Shown piece by piece: positions 47,510 to 56,571 of a DNA stretch of 64,000 bases. The notes below the pieces were generated by a model. The model did not search any database. It was not told where the DNA came from and saw only the letters and a program-made list of their open reading frames with translations. Positions within the stretch are counted from its first letter, which is position 1. The number at the start of each line of letters is the position of its first letter. The DNA is taken from assembly GCF_030010215.1 (NCBI RefSeq), contig NZ_JASCRR010000001.1, positions 248,001 through 312,000 on the forward strand, in the 5' to 3' direction. The DNA comes from Tianweitania sp. UT-5YL-CI-8. Its GTDB lineage: Bacteria; Pseudomonadota; Alphaproteobacteria; Rhizobiales; Rhizobiaceae. A program made the position numbers and the translations under genes.

Positions 47510-49039
47510 TCAGGCTATCATGGTACCGGCAAGACGGCGGCTGAGCTTGCCGGTGTCCGTTTTCGGAAGGCTTTCCCTGAACTCGACGGATTTCGGCACC
47601 ATGTAGTCGTCCAAGCGTTTGGCGCAGTAGCGGATCACGTCCCGTTCCAGTATTGCCGGATCGGACGAGACGATTAGCGCCTTGACGGCCTGGCCCAGAA
47701 CTGGATCCGGGACGCCGAGGACCAACGCTTCGACCACGCCGGGCATGGTGTAGATCACCGCCTCGACTTCCTTTGGTGCAACCTTCTCGCCTCGCGATTT
47801 GATGATGTCGTCCTTGCGCGCCACGAAGCTGAAATAACCCTCGGAATCGCGCTGGAACAGGTCGCCGCTGTGCAGCCGGATCGTTGATGTGCCCGGTGCC
47901 GGACGAAGCGCAAGATTGGTGGCGGCGGGGTTATCCCAATAGCCGCGCATCACGTTCGGTCCCGAAATCACCAGCTCGCCCACCATTCCGTCAGGCAGTT
48001 CATACCCGTCCTCGTCCACGACAGCCAATTCACACCCCGGAATGGCGATGCCGACGGAGCCTGGGTGAAGCGCGAGATGCTCGGGCGGCATATAGGCCGA
48101 GCGAATGCATTCGGTCTGCCCGTACATCGAGAAGAACCGGATATGCGGCAGCGCCTCGCGAAGCCGCTCGATATGAGCGACCGGCAGGGCTGCGGCAGCG
48201 TTGGTCATGTAGCGCAAGCTATCGAACTGGCTGTAGTCGAGGTCGCGCGTCTGCAGCATCATCGCGACCATGGCCGGAACCATGGCAAAGCCAGTGACAC
48301 GTTCCTCGCGTATGCGCGAGAACACCTCGGCGGGAAACGCGAAGGACTTTTCCAGCACCAGGGTCGCGCCGACACGGACGCTCGTCAGCAACTGGCTGAG
48401 CCCATAGCCAAAGGCCAATGGAAGCACGCTGAGCAGGACATCGTCAGGCGTGTTTTCGAGATATTGGGTGATGGAACCGGTGGCGGCATCGATATTGCCG
48501 TGCGTCAGCATCACACCCTTGGGCTCGCCGGTGGTGCCCGAGGTGTAGATGACCATGGCGAGATCTTCATCCGATGCAGCGGCGTTGGGCAGAACGGGCG
48601 ATACGAGCAGGCAGGTGTCGAAATCGAGCGCGGCGGGCAACAGCGGCGATGGCGCGGTCAGCACGACGCTGAGGGGCTCTGCAAGCTGCGCCTGCGCTTC
48701 CACCACCACGCCGGCAAGCTTACCCTGAGCGATGACGGCACAGGCGCCGCAGTTGCGAATGATGAACGCGAGGCGCCCCGCCTTTGTCGAGGGATTGATC
48801 GGACAGAGCACCGCGCCTGCCTTCCACACAGCGAAGACCGAAATCGCAGCCTGCCAGCTGTTTTCGATGAACACCAGAACGCGGTCGCCCGGCTTGACGC
48901 CAAGTGCGGTCAGCGCGGTGGCAAGACGGTCCGAAAGGTCGTCGAAATCGGCGTAGGTCAGCCGGCGTCCGCCGGACACCAAGACCGTTTTATGCGGCGC
49001 ATGCAGCGCGCTGGTGCGGAGATAATCTTCAATGCGCAT
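47510..49039 (-). CDS. AMP-forming acyl-CoA synthetase, class I adenylate-forming
   Basis: A 509-residue ANL-family ligase: P-loop MVIYTSGTTGEPKGVMLTHGN near residues 157-177, FFSMYGQTEC, the hinge LHSGDLFQRDSEGYFSFVARKDDIIKSRGEKVAPKEVE and the catalytic lysine region LPKTDTGKLSRR are present. It activates a fatty or aromatic acid, or loads a carrier; the substrate is not evident. ATG 49039 has AAAGGA nearby; ATG 49054 is an alternative. Confidence 0.87.
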   Translation of the reverse strand: MRIEDYLRTSALHAPHKTVLVSGGRRLTYADFDDLSDRLATALTALGVKPGDRVLVFIENSWQAAISVFAVWKAGAVLCPINPSTKAGRLAFIIRNCGACAVIAQGKLAGVVVEAQAQLAEPLSVVLTAPSPLLPAALDFDTCLLVSPVLPNAAASDEDLAMVIYTSGTTGEPKGVMLTHGNIDAATGSITQYLENTPDDVLLSVLPLAFGYGLSQLLTSVRVGATLVLEKSFAFPAEVFSRIREERVTGFAMVPAMVAMMLQTRDLDYSQFDSLRYMTNAAAALPVAHIERLREALPHIRFFSMYGQTECIRSAYMPPEHLALHPGSVGIAIPGCELAVVDEDGYELPDGMVGELVISGPNVMRGYWDNPAATNLALRPAPGTSTIRLHSGDLFQRDSEGYFSFVARKDDIIKSRGEKVAPKEVEAVIYTMPGVVEALVLGVPDPVLGQAVKALIVSSDPAILERDVIRYCAKRLDDYMVPKSVEFRESLPKTDTGKLSRRLAGTMIA

Positions 49040-49355
49040 GGCGTCCTTTCCCATGCCGGGAGGGGTCGAGAACCAGCTCCTATCGAACCAGTCAGTTGTT
49101 GCTCACTGTATGAGAAAGTTGCTGAGCTGGCGTTAATTTTGCCGGGAAAACTTGTCAATCCCACGCATCAGGACAACGGCCCAAAGGGTGCATGCGTCTG
49201 AGAAGGGCGAGCGCGGAAACGAGCTCTTGCGGCGGGGTTCGATCGGCACCAACTCACATAGACCGCGCGGCTGAGACTGGTCGATGCGGAACAGAACGCG
49301 GCATTCTGCCATTTCATTGATTTGCAACGTAACGGAACACCTAAGGAGACCCAGG
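49040..49355. other. intergenic gap between divergent genes
   Basis: The 316 bases between the acyl-CoA synthetase and the DUF2076 gene must hold both promoters. I see no clear gene, palindrome or RNA feature apart from the AAGGAG ribosome site before 49356. Confidence 0.5.
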
Positions 49356-49901
49356 ATGGACAGAAACGATCAGCAGGCCATCGAAGGCCTGTTCGGCAAG
49401 CTTGCAACCGTGGCGCAGCAGCAGCCCGACCGCGATGCCGAGGCCGAAGCCTTCATCAAGGATCAGGTTGCCCGGCAACCCGGTGCGCCCTACTACATGG
49501 CCCAGACCATCGTGGTGCAGGAACAGGCGCTCGAGGCCGCCCAGGCCCGCATCGAGGAGTTGGAAGCGCAGGCATCGCAGGCGCCGCAATCCTCGGGCGG
49601 CCTCTTCGGGGGTCTGTTCGGCGGTGCGAGCGCCCAGCCGCAACCGCGCCGTTCGGGCATGTCCGTGCCGCGTGTCGGCCGTTCGGCAGAGCCTGTGCAG
49701 GCAGCGCCGCAGCGTGGCGGCGGCTTCCTCGCGGGCGCCGCGCAAACCGCGATGGGCGTGGCCGGCGGCGTCCTGCTTGGCAACGCCATTGCCGGTATGT
49801 TCAGCGGCGGCGAGGCGCAGGCCGCGGAAGCCGATGGGGCTCCGGAAGACACTTCGATGGATGATGGCGGCTTCGATGACGGCGGTTTCGACGACTTTTA
49901 A
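49356..49901 (+). CDS. DUF2076 family protein
   Basis: A 181-residue protein. The N-terminal helical part (MDRNDQQAIEGLFGKLATVAQQQPDRDAEAEAFIKDQVARQPGAPYYMAQTIVVQEQALEAAQARIEELE) is the DUF2076 hallmark. A Gly/Ser-rich linker follows, then one hydrophobic glycine-zipper-like segment (GGGFLAGAAQTAMGVAGGVLLGNAIAGMFSGG) and a C-terminal repeat DDGGFDDGGFDDF. AAGGAG precedes ATG 49356. The function of the family is unknown. Confidence 0.8.
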   Translation: MDRNDQQAIEGLFGKLATVAQQQPDRDAEAEAFIKDQVARQPGAPYYMAQTIVVQEQALEAAQARIEELEAQASQAPQSSGGLFGGLFGGASAQPQPRRSGMSVPRVGRSAEPVQAAPQRGGGFLAGAAQTAMGVAGGVLLGNAIAGMFSGGEAQAAEADGAPEDTSMDDGGFDDGGFDDF

Positions 49902-49942
49902 ACCGTGGAGGTTGGGCGCTGCCCTCCTTGATCCATCAACCC

Positions 49943-49972
49943 TATGAATCGGTCGGGCCTGACCGATTCATA
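49943..49972. repeat. perfect 12-bp inverted repeat
   Basis: TATGAATCGGTC (49943-49954) and GACCGATTCATA (49961-49972) are exact complements around a 6-base loop GGGCCT. It follows the DUF2076 gene by 41 bases. It could end that transcript, but lacks a T-tract; it could equally be an operator for the WGR gene at 50015. Confidence 0.6.
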
Positions 49973-50014
49973 TAAGGCGTTGGACGCGGAGTCCGGTGTT
50001 GACGACACTGGGCC

Positions 50015-50263
50015 ATGGCTACCGACAAGACAGAACCGCTGCATTTCCGCAGGATCGACCCGACGCGCAACATGGCGCGGTTTTATTCGCTTTCGCTTCA
50101 GCCGACACTGTTCGGCGAACTCTCTCTGGTGCGCAACTGGGGCAGGATCGGAACCGAAGGGCGCGGCATGATCGAGACATTCTCCGCACCTGCCGAAGCC
50201 GAGAAGGCGCGCCGACGCATGGAGCGGATCAAGCATCGAAAAGGCTATCGAGAAACAGAATAG
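50015..50263 (+). CDS. WGR-domain protein
   Basis: An 82-residue protein that is one WGR domain: FRRIDPTRNMARFYSLSLQPTLFGELSLVRNWGRIGTEGRGMIETF, with the name-giving Trp-Gly-Arg at NWGRIGT. WGR domains bind DNA or nucleic-acid ends in PARPs and in bacterial proteins linked to mobile or DNA-repair functions. Single-domain versions are frequent in Rhizobiales and are uncharacterised. Confidence 0.82.
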   Translation: MATDKTEPLHFRRIDPTRNMARFYSLSLQPTLFGELSLVRNWGRIGTEGRGMIETFSAPAEAEKARRRMERIKHRKGYRETE

Positions 50264-50355
50264 CGTTTGCCTGCGACATGCGAAAGCTGGTTTGCGCCTC
50301 TTGTACTCCCTATATTCCGCTTCTAGAGTTCACTTGACCTTTAAGGAATGCTGCG

Positions 50356-50853
50356 GTGGATGCCCCCACACCCCATGATGCTCTCTTTGACCGGCTGGTA
50401 CAAATCAGCCGGAAATTGAGAAAGGTTTTTGATTCCCGTGTCTCAAAGCACGGACTGACGACCGCGCGCGCCTATCTTCTGAAACATCTCGCGGCCAATG
50501 AGGGCGCCACGCAGACCGAGCTTGCCGCGGCGCTGCAGGTCGAGCAGCCTTCGATGATCGGGCTGGTGGATGGACTGGAGAAAACCGGCTGGGTCAGCCG
50601 CTGCGCCGTCAAAGGCGACCGGCGCGCCAAGGCGATCTATCTGACCGCCCACGGACGGCAGGAAATGGCCTCGATCTCGGCCTTTGCCTCGGATCTTCGC
50701 AGCCAACTGCTTGCCGGCATAGACAAGGACGACATGGTCGTCGCCTTGCGAGTGCTCGACAGCATCGTCGACAACATCGAGGACTGCGAAGGCCGTTGCG
50801 AGGAAGCCGGGCTGTGCGCCGAAGCCGACGCGGAAGCGGAATTGGCCTGCTGA
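50356..50853 (+). CDS. MarR-family transcriptional regulator
   Basis: A 165-residue MarR protein starting at GTG 50356. The winged helix runs TTARAYLLKHLAANEGATQTELAAALQVEQPSMIGLVDGLEKTGWVSRCAVKGDRRAKAIYLTAHG. The C-terminus is unusual in holding several cysteines and acidic residues (DCEGRCEEAGLCAEADAEAELAC), which could sense redox or metal. A BacA-like transporter gene lies downstream and may be its target. Confidence 0.85.
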   Translation: MDAPTPHDALFDRLVQISRKLRKVFDSRVSKHGLTTARAYLLKHLAANEGATQTELAAALQVEQPSMIGLVDGLEKTGWVSRCAVKGDRRAKAIYLTAHGRQEMASISAFASDLRSQLLAGIDKDDMVVALRVLDSIVDNIEDCEGRCEEAGLCAEADAEAELAC

Positions 50854-51348
50854 AGCATAGGCTCCGTGCGTGTCTCCTCCCAAAGGGTTAACGATATCCA
50901 CCATACGCAGCCGGGCGACGAACCTATCGGTGCTGCCCGACCGCCGGAGATGCCGGATCGTGGCTATACTCCATCGGATTGCCAAGGCCTTTTTTCCTCA
51001 CAAATGTGGGGAAGCCCGAATGATGCCTTGATGAACCGGCTCAACTATACCTAGATGTGTCTAGACCCTGGCGTGGCGGTCTTGAGTCCTGCTTCGTAAA
51101 CCGCCCCGCCCCGGTCATGCGCGTTCGGCTTTCAGCGGCCCCTGACCGGGTCGTCCAGGAGGTGGAAATGTCCGATCGAGACGTCTACGGCACATACAAA
51201 CCAGCCCCTTCGGAGGGCGTGTTGTCTTTGCCAGGCGGCAGCTAGCGAGCGCGTGGCCGATGCGGCGCACCGCTGTCGGCGGTGCAGGAACGGCTTCCGC
51301 CAAAACGCGGGCGCATCCCCTTTATCGATGCCCATGAGGTAATTGCCC
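50854..51348. other. 495-base gap before the BacA-like gene
   Basis: No established gene is seen. It contains a possible 25-codon peptide (51170-51247) with a strong ribosome site, listed separately, and otherwise no palindrome or RNA fold I could identify. Confidence 0.4.
51170..51247 (+). CDS. possible 25-residue peptide
   Basis: ATG near 51168-51170 follows a near-ideal AGGAGGTGGAA ribosome site and gives a short peptide beginning MSDRDVYGTYKPAP and ending with a stop just after GGS. It ends about 100 bases before the BacA-like gene. It may be a leader peptide or chance. Codon usage cannot decide at this length. Confidence 0.3.
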
Positions 51349-52440
51349 GTGGCACAGCAAGACACCTTCCCCCTCCCGGTCATCGATCTCAGCGGCAAGC
51401 CTGGACCTTGGGAGCAGGTTCGTATCCTCGGCGCGATGCTGCGCCGGTCGGAGTGCCACCGGCGGACGACCCTCTTCTCCGTGACGCTGCTCGTCGTTAT
51501 CGTTGCGACTGCCTATATGCAGGTGGTGCTGAACAATTGGAACGTGCCGTTTTACAACGCACTGGAACAGCGCAACCTGCCCAGCTTCATCGACCAGCTA
51601 CAGCGCTTCTGCTGGATAGCCTTCGTGCTGCTGGTGCTGAATGTCGGGCAGGCATGGCTCAGCCTTCGCATCGCACTGGAGTTGCGGCACGGCATTTCCA
51701 GCGACCTGATGCAGCAATGGCTACGCCGGGACCGGTCCCATTCCACGGGCTCTGAGGATACCTCCTATCCCGATCAGCGCATTCATCTCGATGCCCGGTC
51801 CCTGGCCGATTCCACGAACGGCCTGGCCATCGGTTTCGTCCAGTCGACGATCCTGCTGGTGAGCTTCATCGGCATTTTGTGGAACGTCTCCAGCGGATTC
51901 GTCTTCCGCTTCGAGGGCCAGGCCTTCACCATTCCGGGCTATATGGTCTGGGCCGCGTTTCTGTACTCCGGCATTGCATCGCTGATGAGCTGGTATGTCG
52001 GCCGCAACCTGGTGGTGCTCAGCGCCGATCGGGAGACGCGCGAGGGAGAATTCCGCTCTTCGCTGAAGACGGTGAACGACAGCCTCGACAAGGGCGAGAA
52101 CCGGCGCAGCCGCAAGGAGCATCTCGCCCGGCTGGAAGGGCAGCTTGCCCATGTACTCAGCGTGAGCTGGAAGATCGCCTTGTCGCAGACCAATCTGACC
52201 TGGGTTTCCGCCGGCTTCGGCTGGCTTGCGCTGGTCGTTCCGATTCTGGTCGCCGCGCCGATCTACTTTGCCGGAGGGCTCAATTTCGGCGGGTTGATGA
52301 TGGCGGTCGGCGCGTTTACGCAGGTCCACACGGCGATGCGCTGGTACGTCAACAACTTTCCCAACATTGCGCAATGGCAAGCCAATCTCAGCCGCGTTAC
52401 CAGCTTCCGCAAGACGCTGACGACCGGCGACCTGGCATAG
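51349..52440 (+). CDS. BacA/SbmA-like membrane transporter lacking an ATPase domain
   Basis: A 363-residue protein with the transmembrane domain of the SbmA_BacA/ABC_membrane_2 family: NNWNVPFYNALEQRNLPSFIDQLQRFCWIAFVLLVLNVGQAWLSLRIALELRHG, NPDQRIH-like YPDQRIHLDARSLADSTNGLAIGFVQ, and FAGGLNFGGLMMAVGAFTQVHTAMRWYVNNFPNIAQWQANLSRV. In ABCD4/YddA-type proteins an ATPase domain would follow at this point; here the gene stops at SFRKTLTTGDLA, and no ATPase is encoded nearby. GTG 51349 has GAGGT upstream; TTG 51343 is an alternative. It may work like BacA, which is proton-driven, or be a truncated ABC protein. Confidence 0.8.
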   Translation: MAQQDTFPLPVIDLSGKPGPWEQVRILGAMLRRSECHRRTTLFSVTLLVVIVATAYMQVVLNNWNVPFYNALEQRNLPSFIDQLQRFCWIAFVLLVLNVGQAWLSLRIALELRHGISSDLMQQWLRRDRSHSTGSEDTSYPDQRIHLDARSLADSTNGLAIGFVQSTILLVSFIGILWNVSSGFVFRFEGQAFTIPGYMVWAAFLYSGIASLMSWYVGRNLVVLSADRETREGEFRSSLKTVNDSLDKGENRRSRKEHLARLEGQLAHVLSVSWKIALSQTNLTWVSAGFGWLALVVPILVAAPIYFAGGLNFGGLMMAVGAFTQVHTAMRWYVNNFPNIAQWQANLSRVTSFRKTLTTGDLA

Positions 52441-52586
52441 CCGCCGGTGGCCGGCCTGTGCTGCACCATTACGCCATGAGGCAGCGCGGCTGCTAGCTCC
52501 CGCTCCGACTGCGGCGGCGATGGTGAAGCGACGGCTCTTATTCAGGTTGGATCGCATCCACGCTCTCTTGTGTGATGAGTTGATCT

Positions 52587-52596
52587 ATGTATACAT
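52587..52596. promoter_or_regulatory. ATGTATACAT operator upstream of the Liv-type operon
   Basis: A perfect 10-bp palindrome identical to those at 21064, 29466 and 60467, 120 bases before the start of the solute-binding-protein gene. Confidence 0.65.
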
Positions 52597-52716
52597 GGCG
52601 TGACTATGTGAGTTTGGCCGCAGCCGTTTTCCAATTTGAGGAGAAGTGGAAAACTTTAGGCTGACGGCTGTCTTCGGTTTCTGAAGGCACACGTTGAGAT
52701 AATGGGAGGAATTTAC

Positions 52717-53883
52717 ATGATTACCAGACGTCTTTTCATCGCCACCACAATGGTGGCAGCGCTGGCCGCCACGCCGTCCCTCGCTCAGGATGTTGTGAAG
52801 ATCGGGCTCGTCCTGCCGATGACGGGGCCTTTCGCATCAACCGGCCGCCAGGTCGAAGCGGGTGTCCGTGCATACATGGCGCTGCATGGCGACACGGCGG
52901 GCGGCAAGAAAATCGAAGTCGTGCTGCGCGACGATGCCGGCACCGCCGACCAGACCCGACGCATTGCCCAGGAACTCGTCGTCAACGAAGGCGTGTCCAT
53001 GCTGATGGGCTTCGGTCTGACGCCTTTGGCCATGTCGGTGGCTCCGGTTTTGAACCAGGCCAAAATCCCCGCCATCATCACCTCGGCGACGACTTCCGCC
53101 ATCATGAAGCAGTCGGAATATTTCGTCCGCACATCCATGGCCGGCCCACAGTCGGCCGTGCCGGTCGCCACCTGGGCGGTCGAGAACGGACTGAAGCGCG
53201 TCGTAACGCTGGTGACCGACTACGGCCCCGGCCATGACATCGAGAAAGGCTTCACCGACCAGTTCAAGAAGGAGGGCGGAGAGATCGTCGAGGCGGTGCG
53301 TGTGCCGCTGCAGAACCCCGACTTCGCGCCCTTCCTGCAGCGCGTTCGCGATGCCAAGCCCGATGCGATCTTCGTGTTCGTACCGTCGGGTGTCGGCTCT
53401 GTGTTCATGAAGCAGTTTGCCGACCGTGGCCTCGCGGATGCCGGCATCAAGCTCATCGCCACCGGCGACGTGACCGATGACGACTTGCTCAACGCCATCG
53501 GCGATCCCGCGCTCGGCGTCATCACCGGCCATTTCTACTCGGCCAATCACGACAGCCCCGAAAACAAGGCCTATGTCGAGCAGGTGAAGAAGGCGGCCAA
53601 CAACATGCGCCCCAACTTCATGTCGGTCGGCGGCTACGATGCCATGCACCTCGCTTATGCCGCGCTCGAGAAAACCGGCGGCGACACGGACGGTACCAAG
53701 CTCGTCGAAGCCATGAAGGGCATGGAGTGGACCAGCCCGCGCGGGTCGATCTCCATCGATCCGGCGACACGCGACATCGTGCAGGATATCTATATCCGTG
53801 AAGTGAAGAAGGTTGGTGACGAACTCTACAACGTCGAGTTCACCACCTACGAAAAGATCAAGGATCCCTTCGCCGCTCAATGA
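52717..53883 (+). CDS. Liv-type ABC transporter solute-binding protein
   Basis: A 388-residue periplasmic protein with a signal peptide (MITRRLFIATTMVAALAATPSLAQ) and a Peripla_BP_6 fold (VVKIGLVLPMTGPFASTGRQVEAGVRAYMALHGDTAGG, AIITSATTSAIMKQSEYFVRTSMAGPQSA). The ATTSA segment at the hinge matches binding proteins whose ligands are aromatic or hydroxy acids as well as amino acids. ATG 52717 is favoured by GGGAGG; ATG 52702 overlaps that site. The shared operator with the lig and ligM loci suggests an aromatic acid ligand (inferred). Confidence 0.88.
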   Translation: MITRRLFIATTMVAALAATPSLAQDVVKIGLVLPMTGPFASTGRQVEAGVRAYMALHGDTAGGKKIEVVLRDDAGTADQTRRIAQELVVNEGVSMLMGFGLTPLAMSVAPVLNQAKIPAIITSATTSAIMKQSEYFVRTSMAGPQSAVPVATWAVENGLKRVVTLVTDYGPGHDIEKGFTDQFKKEGGEIVEAVRVPLQNPDFAPFLQRVRDAKPDAIFVFVPSGVGSVFMKQFADRGLADAGIKLIATGDVTDDDLLNAIGDPALGVITGHFYSANHDSPENKAYVEQVKKAANNMRPNFMSVGGYDAMHLAYAALEKTGGDTDGTKLVEAMKGMEWTSPRGSISIDPATRDIVQDIYIREVKKVGDELYNVEFTTYEKIKDPFAAQ

Positions 53884-53939
53884 GCCACCGATGACGCGCT
53901 GCGGGCCGGTCACGGCCCGCACTGCAACCGCGAGTGACC

Positions 53940-54800
53940 ATGCTGACAATCCTGTTCGACGGCATCGCCTATGGGATGCTTCTCTTCGTCCTCGCCTGCG
54001 GCCTTTCGATCACGCTGGGCCTGATGAATTTCGTCAATCTTGCCCATGGCGCCTTTGCCATGGCGGGCGGCTACATCACGGTCATCATGATGAACCGCTA
54101 TGGCCTGTCCTTCTACTGGTGCCTTCCCGCGGCCTTTCTCGTGACGGCGCTGATCGGCGTCCTCCTGGAACGCACGCTCTACCGGCGTCTCTATAAATCG
54201 TCGCATCTCGACCAGGTGCTGTTCTCGATCGGCCTCGTGTTCATGTCGATCGCTGCGGTCGACTATTTCATGGGCGGCCAGCAGCAACTGATCAGCCTCC
54301 CGCCGGAACTGCGCGGGCGTTTCGACTTTTTCGGCGTCGGCATCGGCCGCTACCGGCTGTTCATCATCGTTTTGTGCGCCGCTTTGACGATCGCCCTGCA
54401 ACTGGCGCTGACCCGCACCCGCTTCGGCAGCCAGCTTCGCGCGGCTGTTGATGACGGGCGCGTGGCGCGCGGGCTCGGCATCAACGTCTCCGTTGTTTTC
54501 GCGCTGACCTTCGCGCTCGGGTCTGGTCTTGCCGGGCTGGGCGGAGCGCTCGGCACAGAAATCCTCGGGCTGGACCCCAACTTCCCGCTGAAATTTCTGA
54601 TCTATTTCATGATCGTGGTGACGGTGGGCGGCACATCCTCCATCACCGGGCCGTTCGTGGCTGCGCTTCTACTCGGCATCGCCGATGTCGCCGGCAAATA
54701 TTATGTGCCGCAGGCCGGCGCCTTCATCATCTATGGCGTCATGATCCTGGTGCTGATCCTTCGCCCGCACGGACTGTTTGCGCGGGAGGGAGGGCGATGA
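53940..54800 (+). CDS. livH: Liv-type ABC transporter permease (LivH)
   Basis: A 286-residue membrane protein of the LivH family: FDGIAYGMLLFVLACGLSITLGLMNFVNLAHGAFAMAGGYI is the classic N-terminus. The EAA-like region is RAAVDDGRVARGLGINVSVVFALTFALGSGLAGLGGAL. ATG 53940 or GTG 53934 may be the start. It overlaps the next permease by four bases. Confidence 0.9.
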   Translation: MLTILFDGIAYGMLLFVLACGLSITLGLMNFVNLAHGAFAMAGGYITVIMMNRYGLSFYWCLPAAFLVTALIGVLLERTLYRRLYKSSHLDQVLFSIGLVFMSIAAVDYFMGGQQQLISLPPELRGRFDFFGVGIGRYRLFIIVLCAALTIALQLALTRTRFGSQLRAAVDDGRVARGLGINVSVVFALTFALGSGLAGLGGALGTEILGLDPNFPLKFLIYFMIVVTVGGTSSITGPFVAALLLGIADVAGKYYVPQAGAFIIYGVMILVLILRPHGLFAREGGR

Positions 54801-55828
54801 GCGACAAACCGCTTTCCGCATCTGAGACGGCAATCGGCCTGCTCAAGCGCGCCGGCCGCTGGCAGATTTGGGAAATCGCGCTGTGGCTGATCGCCATCGC
54901 CATGATCTTCGTCCTGCCGTCCAAGATGCTGATCCTCACCGAGATCACCATCCTGGGGCTGTTCGCTGTCTCACTCGACCTGATCCTCGGCTATGCCGGC
55001 ATCGTCTCGCTCGGCCACACCGCCTTTTTCGGGCTCGGCGCCTATGTCGCCGGCATCTTCGCGCGCGACTATTTTAGCGAGCCGGTGACGGGTCTGCTGG
55101 TCGCCGGCGTCGTCAGCGGGTTGTTCGGCTTCGCCACCAGCTTCCTCGTCTTGCGCGGATCGGACCTGACACGGTTGATGACCACATTCGGCGTCGCCAT
55201 GCTTTTGGCCGAACTTGCCAACCAGGCGGCGTGGCTGACGGGCGGCGCCGACGGGCTTTCGGGCGTTACGATCACGCCGATCCTGGGGCTTTTCGAATTC
55301 GACCTGTGGGGCCGCAACGGCTATATCTACGCGCTCGTCGTGCTGATGGTGCTGACCTTCATCGCCCGCCGTATCGTGAACTCGCCCTATGGCCTGTCGC
55401 TCAAGGCGATCAAGCGCAATCCGGTTCGTGCCGCGATGCTGGGCATTTCGCCGACGCGCCGCATCGTCGCGGTCTACACCATCGCGGCGGCCTATGCCGG
55501 CATCGCGGGTGCGCTGCTGGCGCAGACGACCAGCTTCGTTTCGCCCGATGTGCTCGCATTCCATCGATCCGCCGATGTGTTGCTGGTGCTGGTCATCGGC
55601 GGCACCGGCTATCTCTATGGCGGTATTTTCGGCGCCATCATCTTCACTGTGCTGCGCGACTGGCTGTCGGTGATCACCCCGCAATACTGGATGTTCTGGA
55701 TCGGCCTGATCCTGATCATCATCGTCATGGTGGGCCCCGAGCGGATCACCCGTTGGCAGGCCTTCCTGCCCGGCTCCGCCCGGGCCGAGCGGCTGAAAGC
55801 CCGCAAGGCAGCGGAGGATGTGCGATGA
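54797..55828 (+). CDS. livM: Liv-type ABC transporter permease (LivM)
   Basis: A 343-residue LivM permease: TILGLFAVSLDLILGYAGIVSLGHTAFFGLGAYVAGIFARDYF and the cytoplasmic loop SLKAIKRNPVRAAMLGISPTRRIVAVYTIAAAYAGIAGALLAQTTSFVSPDVLAFHRSADVLLVLVIGG. It has a hydrophilic tail after the last helix. Start and stop overlap both neighbours with ATGA, so all five genes form one operon. Confidence 0.9.
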   Translation: MSDKPLSASETAIGLLKRAGRWQIWEIALWLIAIAMIFVLPSKMLILTEITILGLFAVSLDLILGYAGIVSLGHTAFFGLGAYVAGIFARDYFSEPVTGLLVAGVVSGLFGFATSFLVLRGSDLTRLMTTFGVAMLLAELANQAAWLTGGADGLSGVTITPILGLFEFDLWGRNGYIYALVVLMVLTFIARRIVNSPYGLSLKAIKRNPVRAAMLGISPTRRIVAVYTIAAAYAGIAGALLAQTTSFVSPDVLAFHRSADVLLVLVIGGTGYLYGGIFGAIIFTVLRDWLSVITPQYWMFWIGLILIIIVMVGPERITRWQAFLPGSARAERLKARKAAEDVR

Positions 55829-56571
55829 CGGTAGCGCTTGAAACCCGCAACCTAGTCAAACGCTTCGGCGGCTTCACCGCCACCAACGACGTGACGCTTT
55901 CGGTCCGCCAAGGAGCGCGCCATGCATTGATCGGGCCGAACGGTGCCGGCAAGACCACGCTCATCAACCTTCTCACCGGCGTGCTCGCGCCCAACAGCGG
56001 GCAGATCCTGCTCAGCGGGGAGGAAATCAGCCGCCTGCCCACCCATGCACGCGTTGGGCGCGGCCTGTCGCGCACCTTCCAGATCAACCAGTTGTTCGGC
56101 GATTTCACGCCGCTGGACTCGATGATGCTGGCCATCGGCGAGCGCGAAGGCCATGGCGGCATGGCATGGCGGCAGCTCTCGCGGGACCGCGCGGTGGCCG
56201 ACGAAGCTGCAGCGCTTCTGCAGCGGTTTCGGCTGGCCGACGCGATGGGCGTTGCCACGACACTCCTGCCCTACGGCAAGCAGCGCCTGCTGGAAATCGC
56301 GCTGGCCATCGCTGCAAAGCCGAAGGTCTTGCTGCTCGACGAGCCGGCCGCCGGCGTGCCGGAGGAAGAGCGCCACGAGGTTTTGTCGCTGGTGCGGGAA
56401 CTGCCCGCAGATGTCACCGTCGTGCTGATCGAGCACGATATGGATCTAGTTTTTTCCTTCGCCGACCGCATCTCGGTGCTGGCGCAGGGCGCGCTCTTTG
56501 CAGAAGGTACGGTGGCGGAAATCTCCAAGGACCCGCAGGTGAAAGCCATCTATCTCGGGGAGGACGCCTGA
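55825..56571 (+). CDS. livG: Liv-type ABC ATP-binding protein (LivG)
   Basis: A 248-residue ATPase: Walker A GPNGAGKTT, LSRTFQINQLFGDFTPLDSM after the Q-loop position, Walker B VLLLDEPAAGVPEEE and the switch His in VLIEHDMDLVFSFADRI. The signature region is altered (LPYGKQRLLEIALAIA replaces the usual LSGGQ-like S/YGxQR), which is normal for LivG. The start overlaps livM by four bases. Confidence 0.9.
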   Translation: MTVALETRNLVKRFGGFTATNDVTLSVRQGARHALIGPNGAGKTTLINLLTGVLAPNSGQILLSGEEISRLPTHARVGRGLSRTFQINQLFGDFTPLDSMMLAIGEREGHGGMAWRQLSRDRAVADEAAALLQRFRLADAMGVATTLLPYGKQRLLEIALAIAAKPKVLLLDEPAAGVPEEERHEVLSLVRELPADVTVVLIEHDMDLVFSFADRISVLAQGALFAEGTVAEISKDPQVKAIYLGEDA

